In this document: positions 7,228 through 16,910 of the stretch, in pieces | How positions within the stretch are numbered: the stretch's first letter is position 1 | How the letters are laid out: each line of letters begins with the position of its first letter | NCBI RefSeq assembly: GCF_013402795.1 | Contig: NZ_CP058595.1 | Span: 3,760,001-3,824,000 of the forward strand | Length of the DNA: 64,000 nucleotides | Direction of reading: 5' to 3' | Origin: Costertonia aggregata | GTDB taxonomy: Bacteria; Bacteroidota; Bacteroidia; Flavobacteriales; Flavobacteriaceae | Program-made: the position numbers and the translations under genes | Notes under the pieces: model-generated | What the model was told of the DNA's origin: nothing | Databases searched by the model: none | The model's input: the letters and a program-made list of their open reading frames with translations, nothing else

Positions 7228-8010
7228 TCATTCAAAATCGATTTTATGTAAAATGAGCCCCGAACCAGGTGCCACATAATTTAATTGCATTGTGTTCCCC
7301 TCCTCCAATGATGTTTTAATATCCAAAATACCAAGTTCTCCCCTACCCAGCTGCATTAACGCCCCCATCATCAGCCTGATTTGATAGCGCATAAAACCTT
7401 TTCCGGTTACTTTTAACAGGTAACTTTTTTTAGGGAAAAAATTAGCTTTTAGTATCTTATTTTCCAATATCTCGCAAGAGTCCACCGTTCTCACCAGTTT
7501 TTTATTGGCTTTGGGTTTTGCGGTGTAGGCCCTAAAATCATGAGTACCCTCATAAAGTTTCGCCGCTTTTATCATAAGGTCAATATCAAGTTCGTCAATA
7601 CAATTGGTCAAATAAGAGGCACAGAACGGATGGTTTTTTTGTCCGTAAGAAAAAAGATATAGATACTCTTTTGATTTTGAATCTTGTATAATATTAAAAT
7701 CACTGCTTATGGGCGTACAGTTCAGTACTTTGATGTCCGAAGGGAGGTTTCTATTAAAATCGGTCAAAAATGCATCCATATCCGGTAACGGGTGTTCCAA
7801 AAATATTTCAAAAGCGGTCTGTAATGCAGATACCTTGGCATCGGTCCTACCGGCACCCAGAATTTTGAACGATATATTGGGTAATATGAACTTTAAGGTT
7901 TTGTGAATCATGCCCTCTACCGTTTTTTGACCGGGCTGTTTTTGCCACCCACTGTACCGGAACCCCAAAAATTGAACCTTGATGATATAACAGTGTCTTT
8001 TTTTTTGCAT
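7228..8010 (-). CDS. truA: tRNA pseudouridine synthase A
   Basis: A 260-residue TruA, which makes pseudouridine at positions 38-40 of the tRNA anticodon arm. The N-terminal motif FLGFRYSGWQKQPGQKTVEG and the catalytic Asp in GAGRTDAKVSA are clear, as is the C-terminal FMRYQIRLMMGAL block. The start is ATG at 8010 (MQKKRHCYIIKVQF); the upstream extension of the frame would need a TTG at 8040. The 250 bp between it and corA hold no gene that I can support. Confidence 0.93.
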   Translation of the reverse strand: MQKKRHCYIIKVQFLGFRYSGWQKQPGQKTVEGMIHKTLKFILPNISFKILGAGRTDAKVSALQTAFEIFLEHPLPDMDAFLTDFNRNLPSDIKVLNCTPISSDFNIIQDSKSKEYLYLFSYGQKNHPFCASYLTNCIDELDIDLMIKAAKLYEGTHDFRAYTAKPKANKKLVRTVDSCEILENKILKANFFPKKSYLLKVTGKGFMRYQIRLMMGALMQLGRGELGILDIKTSLEEGNTMQLNYVAPGSGLILHKIDFE

Positions 8011-8132
8011 GGATGCTATGCTTATGATTTGAGATATCAATATTAAGAATAATTAGAGCATCATATTCGGATGTAACGAATTCCTACAAAACAATTTTGT
8101 ACTTTGTAGTTCATTACCCAAAATCAACAGCT

Positions 8133-8954
8133 ATGAATCGCTCTACAACTACTTTTTTGCTTTTTTCGTTTATCGTACTGTTAGGTTGCTCCGCCAATAA
8201 GGATAGTTTTCACAGAAAAGGAGAAACAGTTACGCTGACCTTGAACAAATATCCCCAAGAAAATCAGCCCAATACATTGGCATTTTCTTCCATTACCCCG
8301 TTTTTGGTAGACTTTGGTATTGGTAAGGTAAAACAGATACTGGAAAATGAAGCTGGAAAATTTACGGGTATGTATCAAGCGGAAATAAGTGATTCCAATT
8401 TTTATACAGATGCTTCTTCCAAAGATAGGTCAATGAACTATAGGTCTTTTGTCATCGATCGTAAGGCAGATTTGGGCAAGGGCCCGGAAACCGTTTCCAA
8501 AATGGAATTCAAGTTCAATACCGATGCCAGCAGAACCTTTATCGCTGTACAGCCTGTAGCTTTAAAAATAGATAAGAGCAAAGCCAAGCTTTTGCAAAAC
8601 GATTCAACTTTGGACGTTATCATTGATATACGAATGGTCTCTTTTTGGATCGATATCAACCAAGAGTACAGAACCGCGGAAACTGCGAATACCTCATTTG
8701 TATTGTCGAATATAGAATTGGGAAAGGCGTATGACAGCAATTCCAAATTACTTTCAAAGACTTCGGGCTGGATGTTCCCCATACCCTTGTCCGTTAAGCC
8801 AGACGGTACATTTTTTGGTAGGGGCACATTTAACCTGTATTGCACGGTAACCGAAATAGACGATTACGGAAAACGTATTGAAACTATTAGAAATGCCTTT
8901 GAGACCAATGAGGCTGAAATCAAAGACATATTACTCAACAGCGGTAAAGATTAA
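8133..8954 (+). CDS. hypothetical lipoprotein
   Basis: A 273-residue protein with a lipobox (FIVLLGCS, Cys at about residue 20) after a hydrophobic signal. The mature part is mixed alpha/beta with no catalytic motif that I recognise; its last third, ending in FNLYCTVTEIDDYGKRIE, suggests a beta-sandwich. Start ATG at 8133 is preferred over an earlier in-frame ATG at 8097, because a promoter-like TACTTTG at 8100-8106 lies between them and the signal peptide then begins properly with MNRSTTTFLL. Divergent from truA. Function unknown. Confidence 0.7.
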   Translation: MNRSTTTFLLFSFIVLLGCSANKDSFHRKGETVTLTLNKYPQENQPNTLAFSSITPFLVDFGIGKVKQILENEAGKFTGMYQAEISDSNFYTDASSKDRSMNYRSFVIDRKADLGKGPETVSKMEFKFNTDASRTFIAVQPVALKIDKSKAKLLQNDSTLDVIIDIRMVSFWIDINQEYRTAETANTSFVLSNIELGKAYDSNSKLLSKTSGWMFPIPLSVKPDGTFFGRGTFNLYCTVTEIDDYGKRIETIRNAFETNEAEIKDILLNSGKD

Positions 8955-9119
8955 CAAATACCAAAATCGAGAAAGCCAAAGATTTTTATTTTTTCTCAAC
9001 ACTTTTTTACACATAGCCAACATTGGCAAACCCTTTATCGATTATTTTTAAATAAATAAAAATTCATTCCGTTCTTTAATTTCAAACGTGGATCCCCCGA
9101 AGTCTCTAAAACCAGTGTA

Positions 9120-9602
9120 ATGAAATTGATGTTACGAATTTTTTCTTGGAAGGTTACCTTGTTGATTTCCGTTATTACATTAATATCGTTATGTATTCTC
9201 GGCTTTTACGGTATCTATACGGATAAGTTTTACTTTTTTAAGCTTGATAATTACATCTTCCCGATACTGACTATAGTCCACTTTATATACCTATACGCAG
9301 TTTGGTTCAAAATTACCGAAAATGAATATCCTGATGTTCCCATGAGAAATCTGGAATATTCACTTTATCTTATTTTCCTGGTTTACCTCTATAAAACCGT
9401 AGATTCTGTTTTGGTGGTTACGAGTTATCACGACTTTGAAAACTTTGTTCTGCCATCAACGTTTGTTCCCTTGGGCAATACCACGGTTGGTTTATATGTC
9501 GTCTTGCTTTTTGTGACCTTGTTGACTTTTGGGCACAGGAGAAAATCGGTAGGCCCATATGATTTTTCCAGTTTTAACGAGAATATGGATTCTTGGCAAT
9601 AA
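9120..9602 (+). CDS. hypothetical integral membrane protein
   Basis: A 160-residue protein with four hydrophobic segments (about residues 10-32, 44-61, 76-95 and 121-140) and short loops. The segment YAVWFKITENEYPDVPMRNLEY forms a polar loop between TM2 and TM3. No family that I recognise. It lies 150 bp upstream of the two-component system on the same strand, so a link is possible but not shown by overlap or coupling. Confidence 0.65.
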   Translation: MKLMLRIFSWKVTLLISVITLISLCILGFYGIYTDKFYFFKLDNYIFPILTIVHFIYLYAVWFKITENEYPDVPMRNLEYSLYLIFLVYLYKTVDSVLVVTSYHDFENFVLPSTFVPLGNTTVGLYVVLLFVTLLTFGHRRKSVGPYDFSSFNENMDSWQ

Positions 9603-9753
9603 TTTTTGGTTTTCCTATTCCAATTCTTAGCATTCCTGTAAGGAAAGTTATGCCTTTACGGCTATTACATGCATAACGTTTATTATTTCGTAGTATCAAT
9701 ATAGCGGTCGTGATAGTTATGTGATACTTTTTATTTTTTTTCGTATTGTAATT

Positions 9754-10452
9754 ATGAAGCATATACTTATCATAGAGGATGACCTGGAAATCGTTAGACT
9801 TTTAGAGATTCATCTTACCGACTCAATATACAAAACCTCCAAGGCTATGGACGGAGCCCTAGGCTTAAAAATGGCCTTGGAAAACGATTATGACCTCATA
9901 TTGTTGGATTTGACCCTGCCCACACTTGATGGCGTCGAAATCTGTAAAAAGTTGAGGGCGAAGAAAAATACCCCGGTAATAATGCTCACGGCAAAATCTG
10001 AAGAGATAGACCGGGTTTTGGGCTTGGAAATAGGTGCTGACGATTACATAACAAAACCATTTAGCATTCGAGAGCTCTTGGCAAGGATAAAGGCCGTTAT
10101 GCGGCGAACGGATAGTAAACCGGACCATCAAAAAGACTCTTCCTCGATAGCTGCGGAAGGTCTTCATATAGATGTCGATAAACGCAAGGTCGTACTGGGC
10201 AATCAAAAAATTGAGCTATCCCCAAAAGAATTCGAGCTTTTGGTCCTTATGGCTTCCAACCCTGGTAGAAACTACACACGAACCGAATTGTTGAACATGA
10301 TTTGGGGCTACAATTTTGAAGGTTACGAGCATACCGTTAATTCGCATATCAACCGATTACGGGCCAAAATTGAATCGGATATGACCAATCCAACTTATAT
10401 TTTGACTACATGGGGCGTTGGCTATAAGTTTAATGAAGACAGTATTTTATGA
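9754..10452 (+). CDS. OmpR/PhoB-family response regulator
   Basis: A 232-residue regulator. The N-terminal receiver domain (1-118) shows the acidic pair EDD (8-10), the phosphoacceptor Asp52 (LLDLTLP), the Thr in MLTAKSEE and the Lys in YITKPFS. The C-terminal winged-helix domain carries LSPKEFELLVLMASNPGRNY and ends in TWGVGYKF. It should bind direct repeats upstream of target genes. Start at 9754 (MKHILIIEDD) gives the canonical receiver N-terminus; an upstream ATG at 9721 would add a hydrophobic, non-conserved stretch. Its stop overlaps the kinase start by 4 bp (ATGA), so the pair is translationally coupled. Confidence 0.93.
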   Translation: MKHILIIEDDLEIVRLLEIHLTDSIYKTSKAMDGALGLKMALENDYDLILLDLTLPTLDGVEICKKLRAKKNTPVIMLTAKSEEIDRVLGLEIGADDYITKPFSIRELLARIKAVMRRTDSKPDHQKDSSSIAAEGLHIDVDKRKVVLGNQKIELSPKEFELLVLMASNPGRNYTRTELLNMIWGYNFEGYEHTVNSHINRLRAKIESDMTNPTYILTTWGVGYKFNEDSIL

Positions 10453-11942
10453 GCAAAACCGAAAAAACATTAACGCCCCGTCTGGTAAAAAAGTTATGGG
10501 TAGCTTTTATCCTCATCATTATTTTAATGGGAGCATCCTATATTTTTATTACGGGATATCTCACCAATAAACATAACCAAGCCATTACACAACGTGTAAA
10601 TGCCAAGGTAGCGGAACACGTTATCCAAGAAAAATTTCAAAGTGCATCCCCCTTTTTGCAAGATGGGAGCGTTAACAAAGAACTGTTCGGTGATCTCATG
10701 CACGATATGATGGCGGTGAACCGCGGTATAGAAGTTTATCTTTTAAATAAAACGGGTGACATACAATATTCCGTTGTTTTGGAGCATAATGAAAATGAGC
10801 CTACCAAAACAGTTTCGCTGGCACCTATACAAACCTTTTTAAAAACCAATGGCACCGAGTTTGTAATCGGGGACGACCCCTTAAACCCAGGAGAGCAGAA
10901 GATTTTTTCAGCTGCCCCATTTTCGGTTGATGGCCAAGAGGGCTTTATTTATATCATTTTGGCGGGAAAAGAGTTTGAACTGATCAGTAACAATCTTTTA
11001 GGACAATATTTTACCAAGCTTGGCATTGGTGCTACCTTGTTGACCATGTTTTTTGCGGCTATTATCGGCTTGTTGAGCATTTGGTTTTTGACGAAGAACC
11101 TAAGGTTGATTACGAGGACCGTTCGTAAATTCCAAGAGGGTGATTTAGAGGCGAGAATCGAAAACCCGGAAAGATCGGATATTGAGGTATTCGCACATTC
11201 CTTTAATGATATGGCCGATACGATTGTGAGCAATATGGATAAAATGAAATCTGTGGATACGCTACGACGAGAATTGATTGCCAATGTTTCCCATGACCTA
11301 AGAACACCTTTGGCCATTTTGAAAGGCTATGTGGAAACCCTTCAAATAAAACGGGACTCCTTGACCGAAAAGGAGAAAGATGAATATTTACAGATTACAC
11401 ATGACAATATTGATAAATTATCCAACTTGATCAATCAGTTGTTCGATTATTCAAAGCTGGAAGCGGAGCAAGTAACCCCGATCAAGGAACCTTTTTCCAT
11501 TACCGAGCTTTCCCATGATTTGATAGCCAAGTTCAAGGTCTTGGCAAAACAGAAACAAATAGATCTGCAACTGGATAATCCCGAAGAAAACTGTATGGTT
11601 TTTGCCGATGTTAGTTTGGTAGAACGGGCGTTACAGAACCTAATCGAAAATGCCATAAAATACACACAGCCCAACGGTAAGGTTACCTTGAGCTTGCACA
11701 AAAAAGGAAAAAATATTGAAATTGATATTACCGATACCGGAACAGGCATCCCTACGAACGAGCAACCTTTTATTTTTGACCGATATAAACAGGTAGATAA
11801 AAGTGCCAAAAAACAGGGGTATGGTCTGGGCCTTGCCATCGTAAAACGCATTATGGACCTGCATGATACTACCATAACCGTCTTGAGCAAACCAAAAGAA
11901 GGTAGCTCATTTATTTTCAACTTGCCTGCCTATCAGATATGA
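10449..11942 (+). CDS. membrane sensor histidine kinase
   Basis: A 497-residue kinase that partners the preceding regulator. TM1 (about 15-35) and TM2 (about 184-213) flank a periplasmic sensor region of about 150 residues. A HAMP domain follows, then a HisKA domain with phosphorylated His282 in VSHDLRTPLA and a HATPase domain with the N box NLIENAIKYT, the G1 box DTGTGIP and the G2 box GYGLGLAIVK. The ligand is unknown. A bidirectional terminator lies 20 bp after the stop. Confidence 0.93.
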   Translation: MSKTEKTLTPRLVKKLWVAFILIIILMGASYIFITGYLTNKHNQAITQRVNAKVAEHVIQEKFQSASPFLQDGSVNKELFGDLMHDMMAVNRGIEVYLLNKTGDIQYSVVLEHNENEPTKTVSLAPIQTFLKTNGTEFVIGDDPLNPGEQKIFSAAPFSVDGQEGFIYIILAGKEFELISNNLLGQYFTKLGIGATLLTMFFAAIIGLLSIWFLTKNLRLITRTVRKFQEGDLEARIENPERSDIEVFAHSFNDMADTIVSNMDKMKSVDTLRRELIANVSHDLRTPLAILKGYVETLQIKRDSLTEKEKDEYLQITHDNIDKLSNLINQLFDYSKLEAEQVTPIKEPFSITELSHDLIAKFKVLAKQKQIDLQLDNPEENCMVFADVSLVERALQNLIENAIKYTQPNGKVTLSLHKKGKNIEIDITDTGTGIPTNEQPFIFDRYKQVDKSAKKQGYGLGLAIVKRIMDLHDTTITVLSKPKEGSSFIFNLPAYQI

Positions 11943-11962
11943 ACGGGAAACAATTGCTATGA

Positions 11963-12004
11963 AAAAACCCCTTTCAAATGTAGCCAAATGGAAGGGGTTT
12001 TAAA
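11963..12004. terminator. bidirectional terminator between the kinase and the Shedu-like gene
   Basis: Stem AAAACCCCTTTC / GGAAGGGGTTTT around a loop of about 16 nt, with T tracts on both strands. It lies between convergent genes (stops at 11942 and 12018) and should end transcription from both sides. Confidence 0.75.
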
Positions 12005-12017
12005 TTAAAAGTTAATT

Positions 12018-12770
12018 TTATAAAGTATTATACTGTCTCAAATTAAGAATTTCTTTATGGTGTTTGGTATAAAAATGAAATTTAGCTAGTTTTCTACTAT
12101 TACAGAAATTTTTCCATTCAGAATCCGAAAACGCTTTAAAAAACGGATTTGCCAATTGTTCTTCATAATCTTCGTTTTCATCAGGGAGCCAAGTAAATCT
12201 ATAAAATTGTTTTGATTTTAGCTTATCAGTCAAATAATCAAATGACCTTATTTCGGCTCCAATTTCTTTTGAAATTTGATTTCTTTTTTCGATTTCATAA
12301 GGATTGTTTGTTCTCCTTCCAATAATAATTTTAAATCTCAAATGACTATCTGTAATTACACGTGTAGAAATTGTCGGTAAGTATTTTTTAAACCAGGAAG
12401 GATTGTCGATAAGCCATCTTTTCCAGTCTCTTATTTGTTGGGTAGCTCGATTGAAATCTGAAGTCATTATACCTCTAGAGTTAAAGAGTTTTGCTCTTGG
12501 CCGTTTAATTTCAAATAACTCAAACTTGTTTCCATTGCTAAAACCATCCGAAAGAGTAACGAAATCGGTCTCTAATTCACTCCCAAGTTTCAATTTTGAT
12601 ATAACTACATGACAGTTTTCATTGGCCATGAAAAATCCTGCGTTGTTAGATAGATATGTTTGGTAATGGTTTTCCGTCAAATCTTTATTCAAAAGACTTT
12701 CCCAATCTAAAATGAGATTTTCCTTGAAATGAGAGCTATTAAGTATATTAAACCAGTTATCTACATACAT
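12018..12770 (-). CDS. Shedu-like (DUF4263) PD-(D/E)XK nuclease domain protein, putative anti-phage
   Basis: A 250-residue protein with the order of motifs expected of the DUF4263 domain of SduA (Shedu defence). An N-terminal segment TENHYQTYLSNNAGFF (32-47) resembles the family's E-x(n)-Q-x-FL-x-x-NP motif. It is followed by a PD-(D/E)XK core: Asp69 in LETDFVTL, Glu87-x-Lys89 in FELFEIKRP, and Gln111/Gln112 in ATQQIRDWKRWL. Shedu is a single-gene anti-phage system with nuclease activity. The gene stands alone and is A+T rich between conserved flanks, as expected of an acquired defence gene. The assignment rests on motif recognition; another restriction-like endonuclease family is the main alternative. 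Confidence 0.7.
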   Translation of the reverse strand: MYVDNWFNILNSSHFKENLILDWESLLNKDLTENHYQTYLSNNAGFFMANENCHVVISKLKLGSELETDFVTLSDGFSNGNKFELFEIKRPRAKLFNSRGIMTSDFNRATQQIRDWKRWLIDNPSWFKKYLPTISTRVITDSHLRFKIIIGRRTNNPYEIEKRNQISKEIGAEIRSFDYLTDKLKSKQFYRFTWLPDENEDYEEQLANPFFKAFSDSEWKNFCNSRKLAKFHFYTKHHKEILNLRQYNTL

Positions 12771-12853
12771 TTGAAACGCTATAAATTACTCACTATTTAT
12801 TGTTTTTATGAATTCAATACATTCGAAAAGAAATAGGTTATTTGTTTTTGTTA

Positions 12854-14323
12854 TTAAAGGCCGCTGATATAGCTACCATATAAATCCTTAAACTGGTACC
12901 CATCCTCAAAACGATGTTTGCTGAGTTTTTTATGGGATACCAAACCCCAAAGCAAGAGTTCTTTTAGAAAATAGATATCCGTTTTGGGAAAATCCGGCTG
13001 ATGGTCCTTTACCAATTGATTCAGTTCCGGAATACTGTCCAAGGTACGTTTGTATTCGGCATCGGTAAAATCATCCAAAAGCTCAAAACCTTCGCCTTGA
13101 AAAAACCAATGCAGCAACTCATCGTAGGGTGTTTCCTCGTTTTTACGTTCCAACTTGTTTATCTCGGGAAAATACTGTGGGAATACGGACTTTACGGCAT
13201 CATCGATTAAAATTGCCGCTACACCATCGGCACCCTCTTGTTCCCCTTCGTATACCAATTCTATTTTTCCCGTTATTGCCGGGATAACCCCGAGAAAATC
13301 ACTTAACCGTACCATGGTTTTCTCTGCTCCGGTCAACAGTGCCCTACGCTCCGCTGTACTCAAAAGGTTCTCAAAAGCCGTGATGCTGGTACGGGCACTT
13401 ACCCCACTTTTGGCATCTACATACTCGCTGTTTCGTGCCTCAAAACTTATTTGTTCCAATAGATCTTTGGCGATATCGGGAACGTATACGGCATCGACCT
13501 GCCTATCATCCAAATTGGATTCCTGTTGCGTGATTTTACGTGCCGTTTCAATATCATCGGGATAGTGGGTCAGAATCTGTGAACCAATCCTATCTTTTAA
13601 AGGCGTAACGATACTGCCCCTGTTGGTGTAGTCTTCTGGGTTCGCCGTGAACACAAATTGGATGTCCAAAGGCAGTCGCAACTTAAAGCCCCTAATCTGT
13701 ATATCGCCCTCTTCCAAGATATTAAAAAGCGATACTTGAATACGAGCTTGTAAATCTGGTAGTTCATTGATAACGAATATACAACGGTTGGCACGAGGGA
13801 TCATTCCAAAATGGATTACCCGGTCATCGGCATATGAAAGTTTTAGATTTGCCGCTTTTATTGGGTCTACGTCACCTATTAAATCCGCTACCGTAACGTC
13901 TGGCGTGGCCAGTTTTTCATAAAACCGCTCATTTCTGTGCATCCATGTTATGGGAGTTTTATCTCCTTTTTCCTTTATTGTCTCTATCGCATAGCGTGAC
14001 ATCGGTCGTAGTGGGTCATCATTGATTTCCGAACCTTCTACCACAGGAATCCATTCATCCAATAAATGAACCATCAATCTCGCCAAACGTGTTTTTGCCT
14101 GCCCACGAAGTCCCAATAAATTGATGTTGTGCCGAGACAAAATAGCTCTTTCCAATTCCGGGATTACCGAATTTTCGTAGCCCCAAACCCCTTCAAAGGT
14201 ATCTTCCCCGTTCTTGATTTTTTCCCTAAGGTTATCACGCAGTTCATCCCTAATGCTTTTGGTTTGATAGCCTGCTTTTTTGAGTTCCCCCAAAGTGGGG
14301 ATTTTTTCTTTTTTCAATTTCAT
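12854..14323 (-). CDS. MoxR/magnesium-chelatase-like AAA+ ATPase
   Basis: A 489-residue AAA+ ATPase of the chelatase/MoxR clade. It has Walker A GLRGQAKT (71-78, Lys77), a Walker B variant CIFVINELPD (181-190, Glu187, with Asn in place of the usual Asp), and sensor-type sequence FVFTANPEDYTNRGS. The C-terminal half is a helical lid. Such ATPases work with VWA-domain partners as chaperone-like remodelling machines; the partner here is the gene at 14745-15905. True magnesium chelatase is unlikely, since no bacteriochlorophyll or cobalamin genes are nearby. Substrate unknown. Last gene of a three-gene unit. Confidence 0.85.
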   Translation of the reverse strand: MKLKKEKIPTLGELKKAGYQTKSIRDELRDNLREKIKNGEDTFEGVWGYENSVIPELERAILSRHNINLLGLRGQAKTRLARLMVHLLDEWIPVVEGSEINDDPLRPMSRYAIETIKEKGDKTPITWMHRNERFYEKLATPDVTVADLIGDVDPIKAANLKLSYADDRVIHFGMIPRANRCIFVINELPDLQARIQVSLFNILEEGDIQIRGFKLRLPLDIQFVFTANPEDYTNRGSIVTPLKDRIGSQILTHYPDDIETARKITQQESNLDDRQVDAVYVPDIAKDLLEQISFEARNSEYVDAKSGVSARTSITAFENLLSTAERRALLTGAEKTMVRLSDFLGVIPAITGKIELVYEGEQEGADGVAAILIDDAVKSVFPQYFPEINKLERKNEETPYDELLHWFFQGEGFELLDDFTDAEYKRTLDSIPELNQLVKDHQPDFPKTDIYFLKELLLWGLVSHKKLSKHRFEDGYQFKDLYGSYISGL

Positions 14324-14329
14324 GTTTTT

Positions 14330-14743
14330 TTAATCAAATGGTAATAAATCCGGTTCCAAGAATCTTGATTTTGCTTGTTTAGAATCAAAAATATCGAATC
14401 CGTAATGTGCGTTAATGAGTTCTCTAAAATTATTTTTAAGCCTTGGAAGTTCTCTAATAAAATCTTCAAAAATATTCGACGTTGACTTGAGCATAAAATG
14501 ATAGACCGCCTTGATAGCGGCAACGGTTAGCGTTGAATTATATTTATCTTCCGCTCCCACATGCACTACAAATTTTTTTAATTGAAATTGTATGTTCGAT
14601 AGTGCATTACCGATGCCATATTTTTTGATATGTATCCATGCCAGTCGCAAATGTGCCTCATGGTTGAATAAGACCGGATTTAACTCACAATGCTGAAATT
14701 GTCTTTCAAATTCCAAATCGGATAATTGAAGATGACTTTTCAT
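14330..14743 (-). CDS. conserved protein of unknown function between AAA+ and VWA genes
   Basis: A 137-residue, mostly helical soluble protein. The motifs NHEAHLRLAWIHIKKYG and KYNSTLTVAAIKAVYHFM look conserved, with His residues in each. It lies 1 bp downstream of the VWA gene stop and 6 bp upstream of the AAA+ start, so it is very likely co-transcribed and possibly functionally tied to the ATPase/VWA pair. I do not recognise a named family. Confidence 0.7.
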   Translation of the reverse strand: MKSHLQLSDLEFERQFQHCELNPVLFNHEAHLRLAWIHIKKYGIGNALSNIQFQLKKFVVHVGAEDKYNSTLTVAAIKAVYHFMLKSTSNIFEDFIRELPRLKNNFRELINAHYGFDIFDSKQAKSRFLEPDLLPFD

Positions 14744-14744
14744 A

Positions 14745-15905
14745 TCACTTCAATCTTTTTCTTCTGTTGTTTTCATAATCCTCAAAAATCATTTCCCCCA
14801 AACCTTTTAATCCGGTAAAAAATGCCTTGCCTTTATTGGCTTCGGTAAAATGACGTATGAATTGCATAAGATACGGGTCTTGGGCAATCATAAAGGTGGT
14901 AATGGGAATATGAAGTTTTCGCGCTTGCCGTGCCATGTTGTAGCATTTCTCCACAATATAGTCGTCAAGGCCTACACTATTTTTATAATAGGTGCCATCG
15001 GGCATTCGAAGGCAGCTGGGCTTACCATCGGTAATCATAAAAATCTGTTTGTTGGTATTTCGTTTTCTTCGCAGCATATCCATCGCCAGCTGTAATCCTG
15101 CAACGGTATTGGTATGGTACGGCCCCACCTTTAAATAGGGTAGGTCTTTGATGGGTATGGGCCAAGCATCGTTCCCGAATACCAATATATCCAATGTGTC
15201 TTTGGGATAACGTGTGGTAATGAGTTCCGAAAGTGCCATAGCCACCTTTTTCGCCGGTGTAATCCTATCTTCCCCATATAAAATCATACTATGGCTAATA
15301 TCGATCATCAAAATAGTGCTCATTTGGGCCTTGTACTGGGTGTCTTCTACGACAAGATCCTCCTCACTTAGATTAAAACTACCGATACCGTGATTTACTT
15401 GCGCATTTTTTAGGCTTTCGGTCATAGAGATATGTTCCAAACCATCACCATATCGGTATTCCCTAAAATCGCCCGTATGTTCATCGCCTTGGCCAGATTT
15501 TCCGGTTTTATGGTTTCCGGCACCGCTTCGTTTCAATTTTCCAAAAATTTGGTCCAATGCCCGTTGGCGAATAATACGTTCCATTTTAGCGGTAATCGAT
15601 ATCGTACCGTTACCCGAACCATCGCCTTCTTCGCCCTCCTCTCCCATTTGTCCGCCACCATCTTCAAATTCTTCCCGTATGTATCCTTTTGCCTTTAAAT
15701 CCTCTATAAAATCATCGATAGTGTACTCCTCGGTGGTAAGTACATATTCCTTATCAAGCTCTCGCAACCAGTCAATAGCCTCATCAAAATCGCCAGAAGT
15801 ATGGGTAATGAGTTCCTGAAAAATCTCAAAAAGTTTATCAAAAGGAGTTTGTTCCGGAGCTTCATAGGGCACAAAGCGGAACCCTTTTCTTGTATTCATA
15901 GCCAT
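14745..15905 (-). CDS. VWA-domain partner of the AAA+ ATPase
   Basis: A 386-residue protein. The N-terminal 100 residues are helical and end in an acidic, Gly-rich linker ([20 protein letters not shown]). A von Willebrand A domain follows from about 195, with a complete MIDAS Asp202-x-Ser204-x-Ser206 in MIDISHSM and a second MIDAS loop in MITDGKPS. The arrangement resembles the C-terminal half of magnesium-chelatase D subunits and other MoxR-associated VWA proteins. First gene of the unit, with the unknown protein and the ATPase following within a few bases. Confidence 0.88.
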   Translation of the reverse strand: MAMNTRKGFRFVPYEAPEQTPFDKLFEIFQELITHTSGDFDEAIDWLRELDKEYVLTTEEYTIDDFIEDLKAKGYIREEFEDGGGQMGEEGEEGDGSGNGTISITAKMERIIRQRALDQIFGKLKRSGAGNHKTGKSGQGDEHTGDFREYRYGDGLEHISMTESLKNAQVNHGIGSFNLSEEDLVVEDTQYKAQMSTILMIDISHSMILYGEDRITPAKKVAMALSELITTRYPKDTLDILVFGNDAWPIPIKDLPYLKVGPYHTNTVAGLQLAMDMLRRKRNTNKQIFMITDGKPSCLRMPDGTYYKNSVGLDDYIVEKCYNMARQARKLHIPITTFMIAQDPYLMQFIRHFTEANKGKAFFTGLKGLGEMIFEDYENNRRKRLK

Positions 15906-16028
15906 ACTATAAAAATAATACTTTTAACAGCATCTGTATTCGTTTTTAAGAAAACTTAACGCAACTCGGGTAAATGAAAACTTTTAATACTAAATCTGAT
16001 TTGATAATACTATAAATTTGTGGGGATT

Positions 16029-16847
16029 ATGTTAGAGGAACAACTTCAAAGACAATGCATAGGATTCTTAAAAACACCGCCCCTATGGCAAAATAAACAA
16101 TTCAATATTACCCAATTCGTTTTTCCAAAAATCAATGTAGAATCCTTTATACCAAAACCCATACCGAACAATATTAGGTTGGGACATCAAATGGAATATG
16201 TTTTCAGACAGCTCATAGAGCATTCCGAAGCCTACAGAATACTTTTATATAATTTACCCATCAAAGATGGGAAGAGGACTATGGGCGAAATCGATTTTAT
16301 TCTTGAGAAAATAGATTCCCAAGAGCCAATACATATTGAACTTACCTATAAATTCTACATCATAAACACAAAAATATCCGAACCGGTCCATCAACTGATG
16401 GGACCCAACAAACGGGATATGTTTTTTACCAAGATGGAGAAGATAAAGAACGAACAGTTTGGTTTATTACATTCTCCGCAGGGCATACAAGCGTTATACG
16501 ATAAAGGTATAGATCACGCTAAAATCAATCACCAAGTATGTTACAAGGCCCAATTATTTATGCCATACGGTACAGAAACCGCACACATAAGACCTCTGGA
16601 AAAAGACTGCATAACAGGTTACTGGCTAAAATTTGACGACTTTGATTCAAGGGAATTTAAGGGGCTACAATTTTATATTCCCTTCAAATCCGAATGGGTC
16701 GTTATTCCCCATGGGCAGGTATTGTGGAAATCCCATTTTGAGACACTTTTGGAAATAAATCTACGAATGCTCAAAGAAAATGCCCCCATGGTATGGATGA
16801 AAAAGGAGAACGGAGAAATCGAAAAGATCTTTGTGGTTTGGTGGTAA
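16029..16847 (+). CDS. DUF1853 family protein
   Basis: A 272-residue protein matching the DUF1853 pattern: RLGHQMEYVFRQLIEH, then a LPIKDGKRTMGEIDFIL block, then HIELTYKFYI. The GEIDF...E-x-x-x-K arrangement resembles a restriction-endonuclease-like fold, so a nucleic-acid role is possible but unproven. ATG at 16029 is preferred to GTG at 16020. A -7-like TAAATTTG at 16013-16020 would place transcription start only a few bases upstream, giving a very short leader. Divergent from the VWA operon. Confidence 0.8.
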   Translation: MLEEQLQRQCIGFLKTPPLWQNKQFNITQFVFPKINVESFIPKPIPNNIRLGHQMEYVFRQLIEHSEAYRILLYNLPIKDGKRTMGEIDFILEKIDSQEPIHIELTYKFYIINTKISEPVHQLMGPNKRDMFFTKMEKIKNEQFGLLHSPQGIQALYDKGIDHAKINHQVCYKAQLFMPYGTETAHIRPLEKDCITGYWLKFDDFDSREFKGLQFYIPFKSEWVVIPHGQVLWKSHFETLLEINLRMLKENAPMVWMKKENGEIEKIFVVWW

Positions 16848-16910
16848 TACCCCTATAATTAGCACTCTATATTTAGTACCTTTCAGAAAACCAATCTTAA
16901 AACAATCGTT

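Noticed and set aside
12854-15905. True magnesium chelatase (BchI/BchD) or cobaltochelatase
   Set aside because: No tetrapyrrole or cobalamin genes nearby and the Walker B motif differs; a MoxR/VWA type role is more likely.
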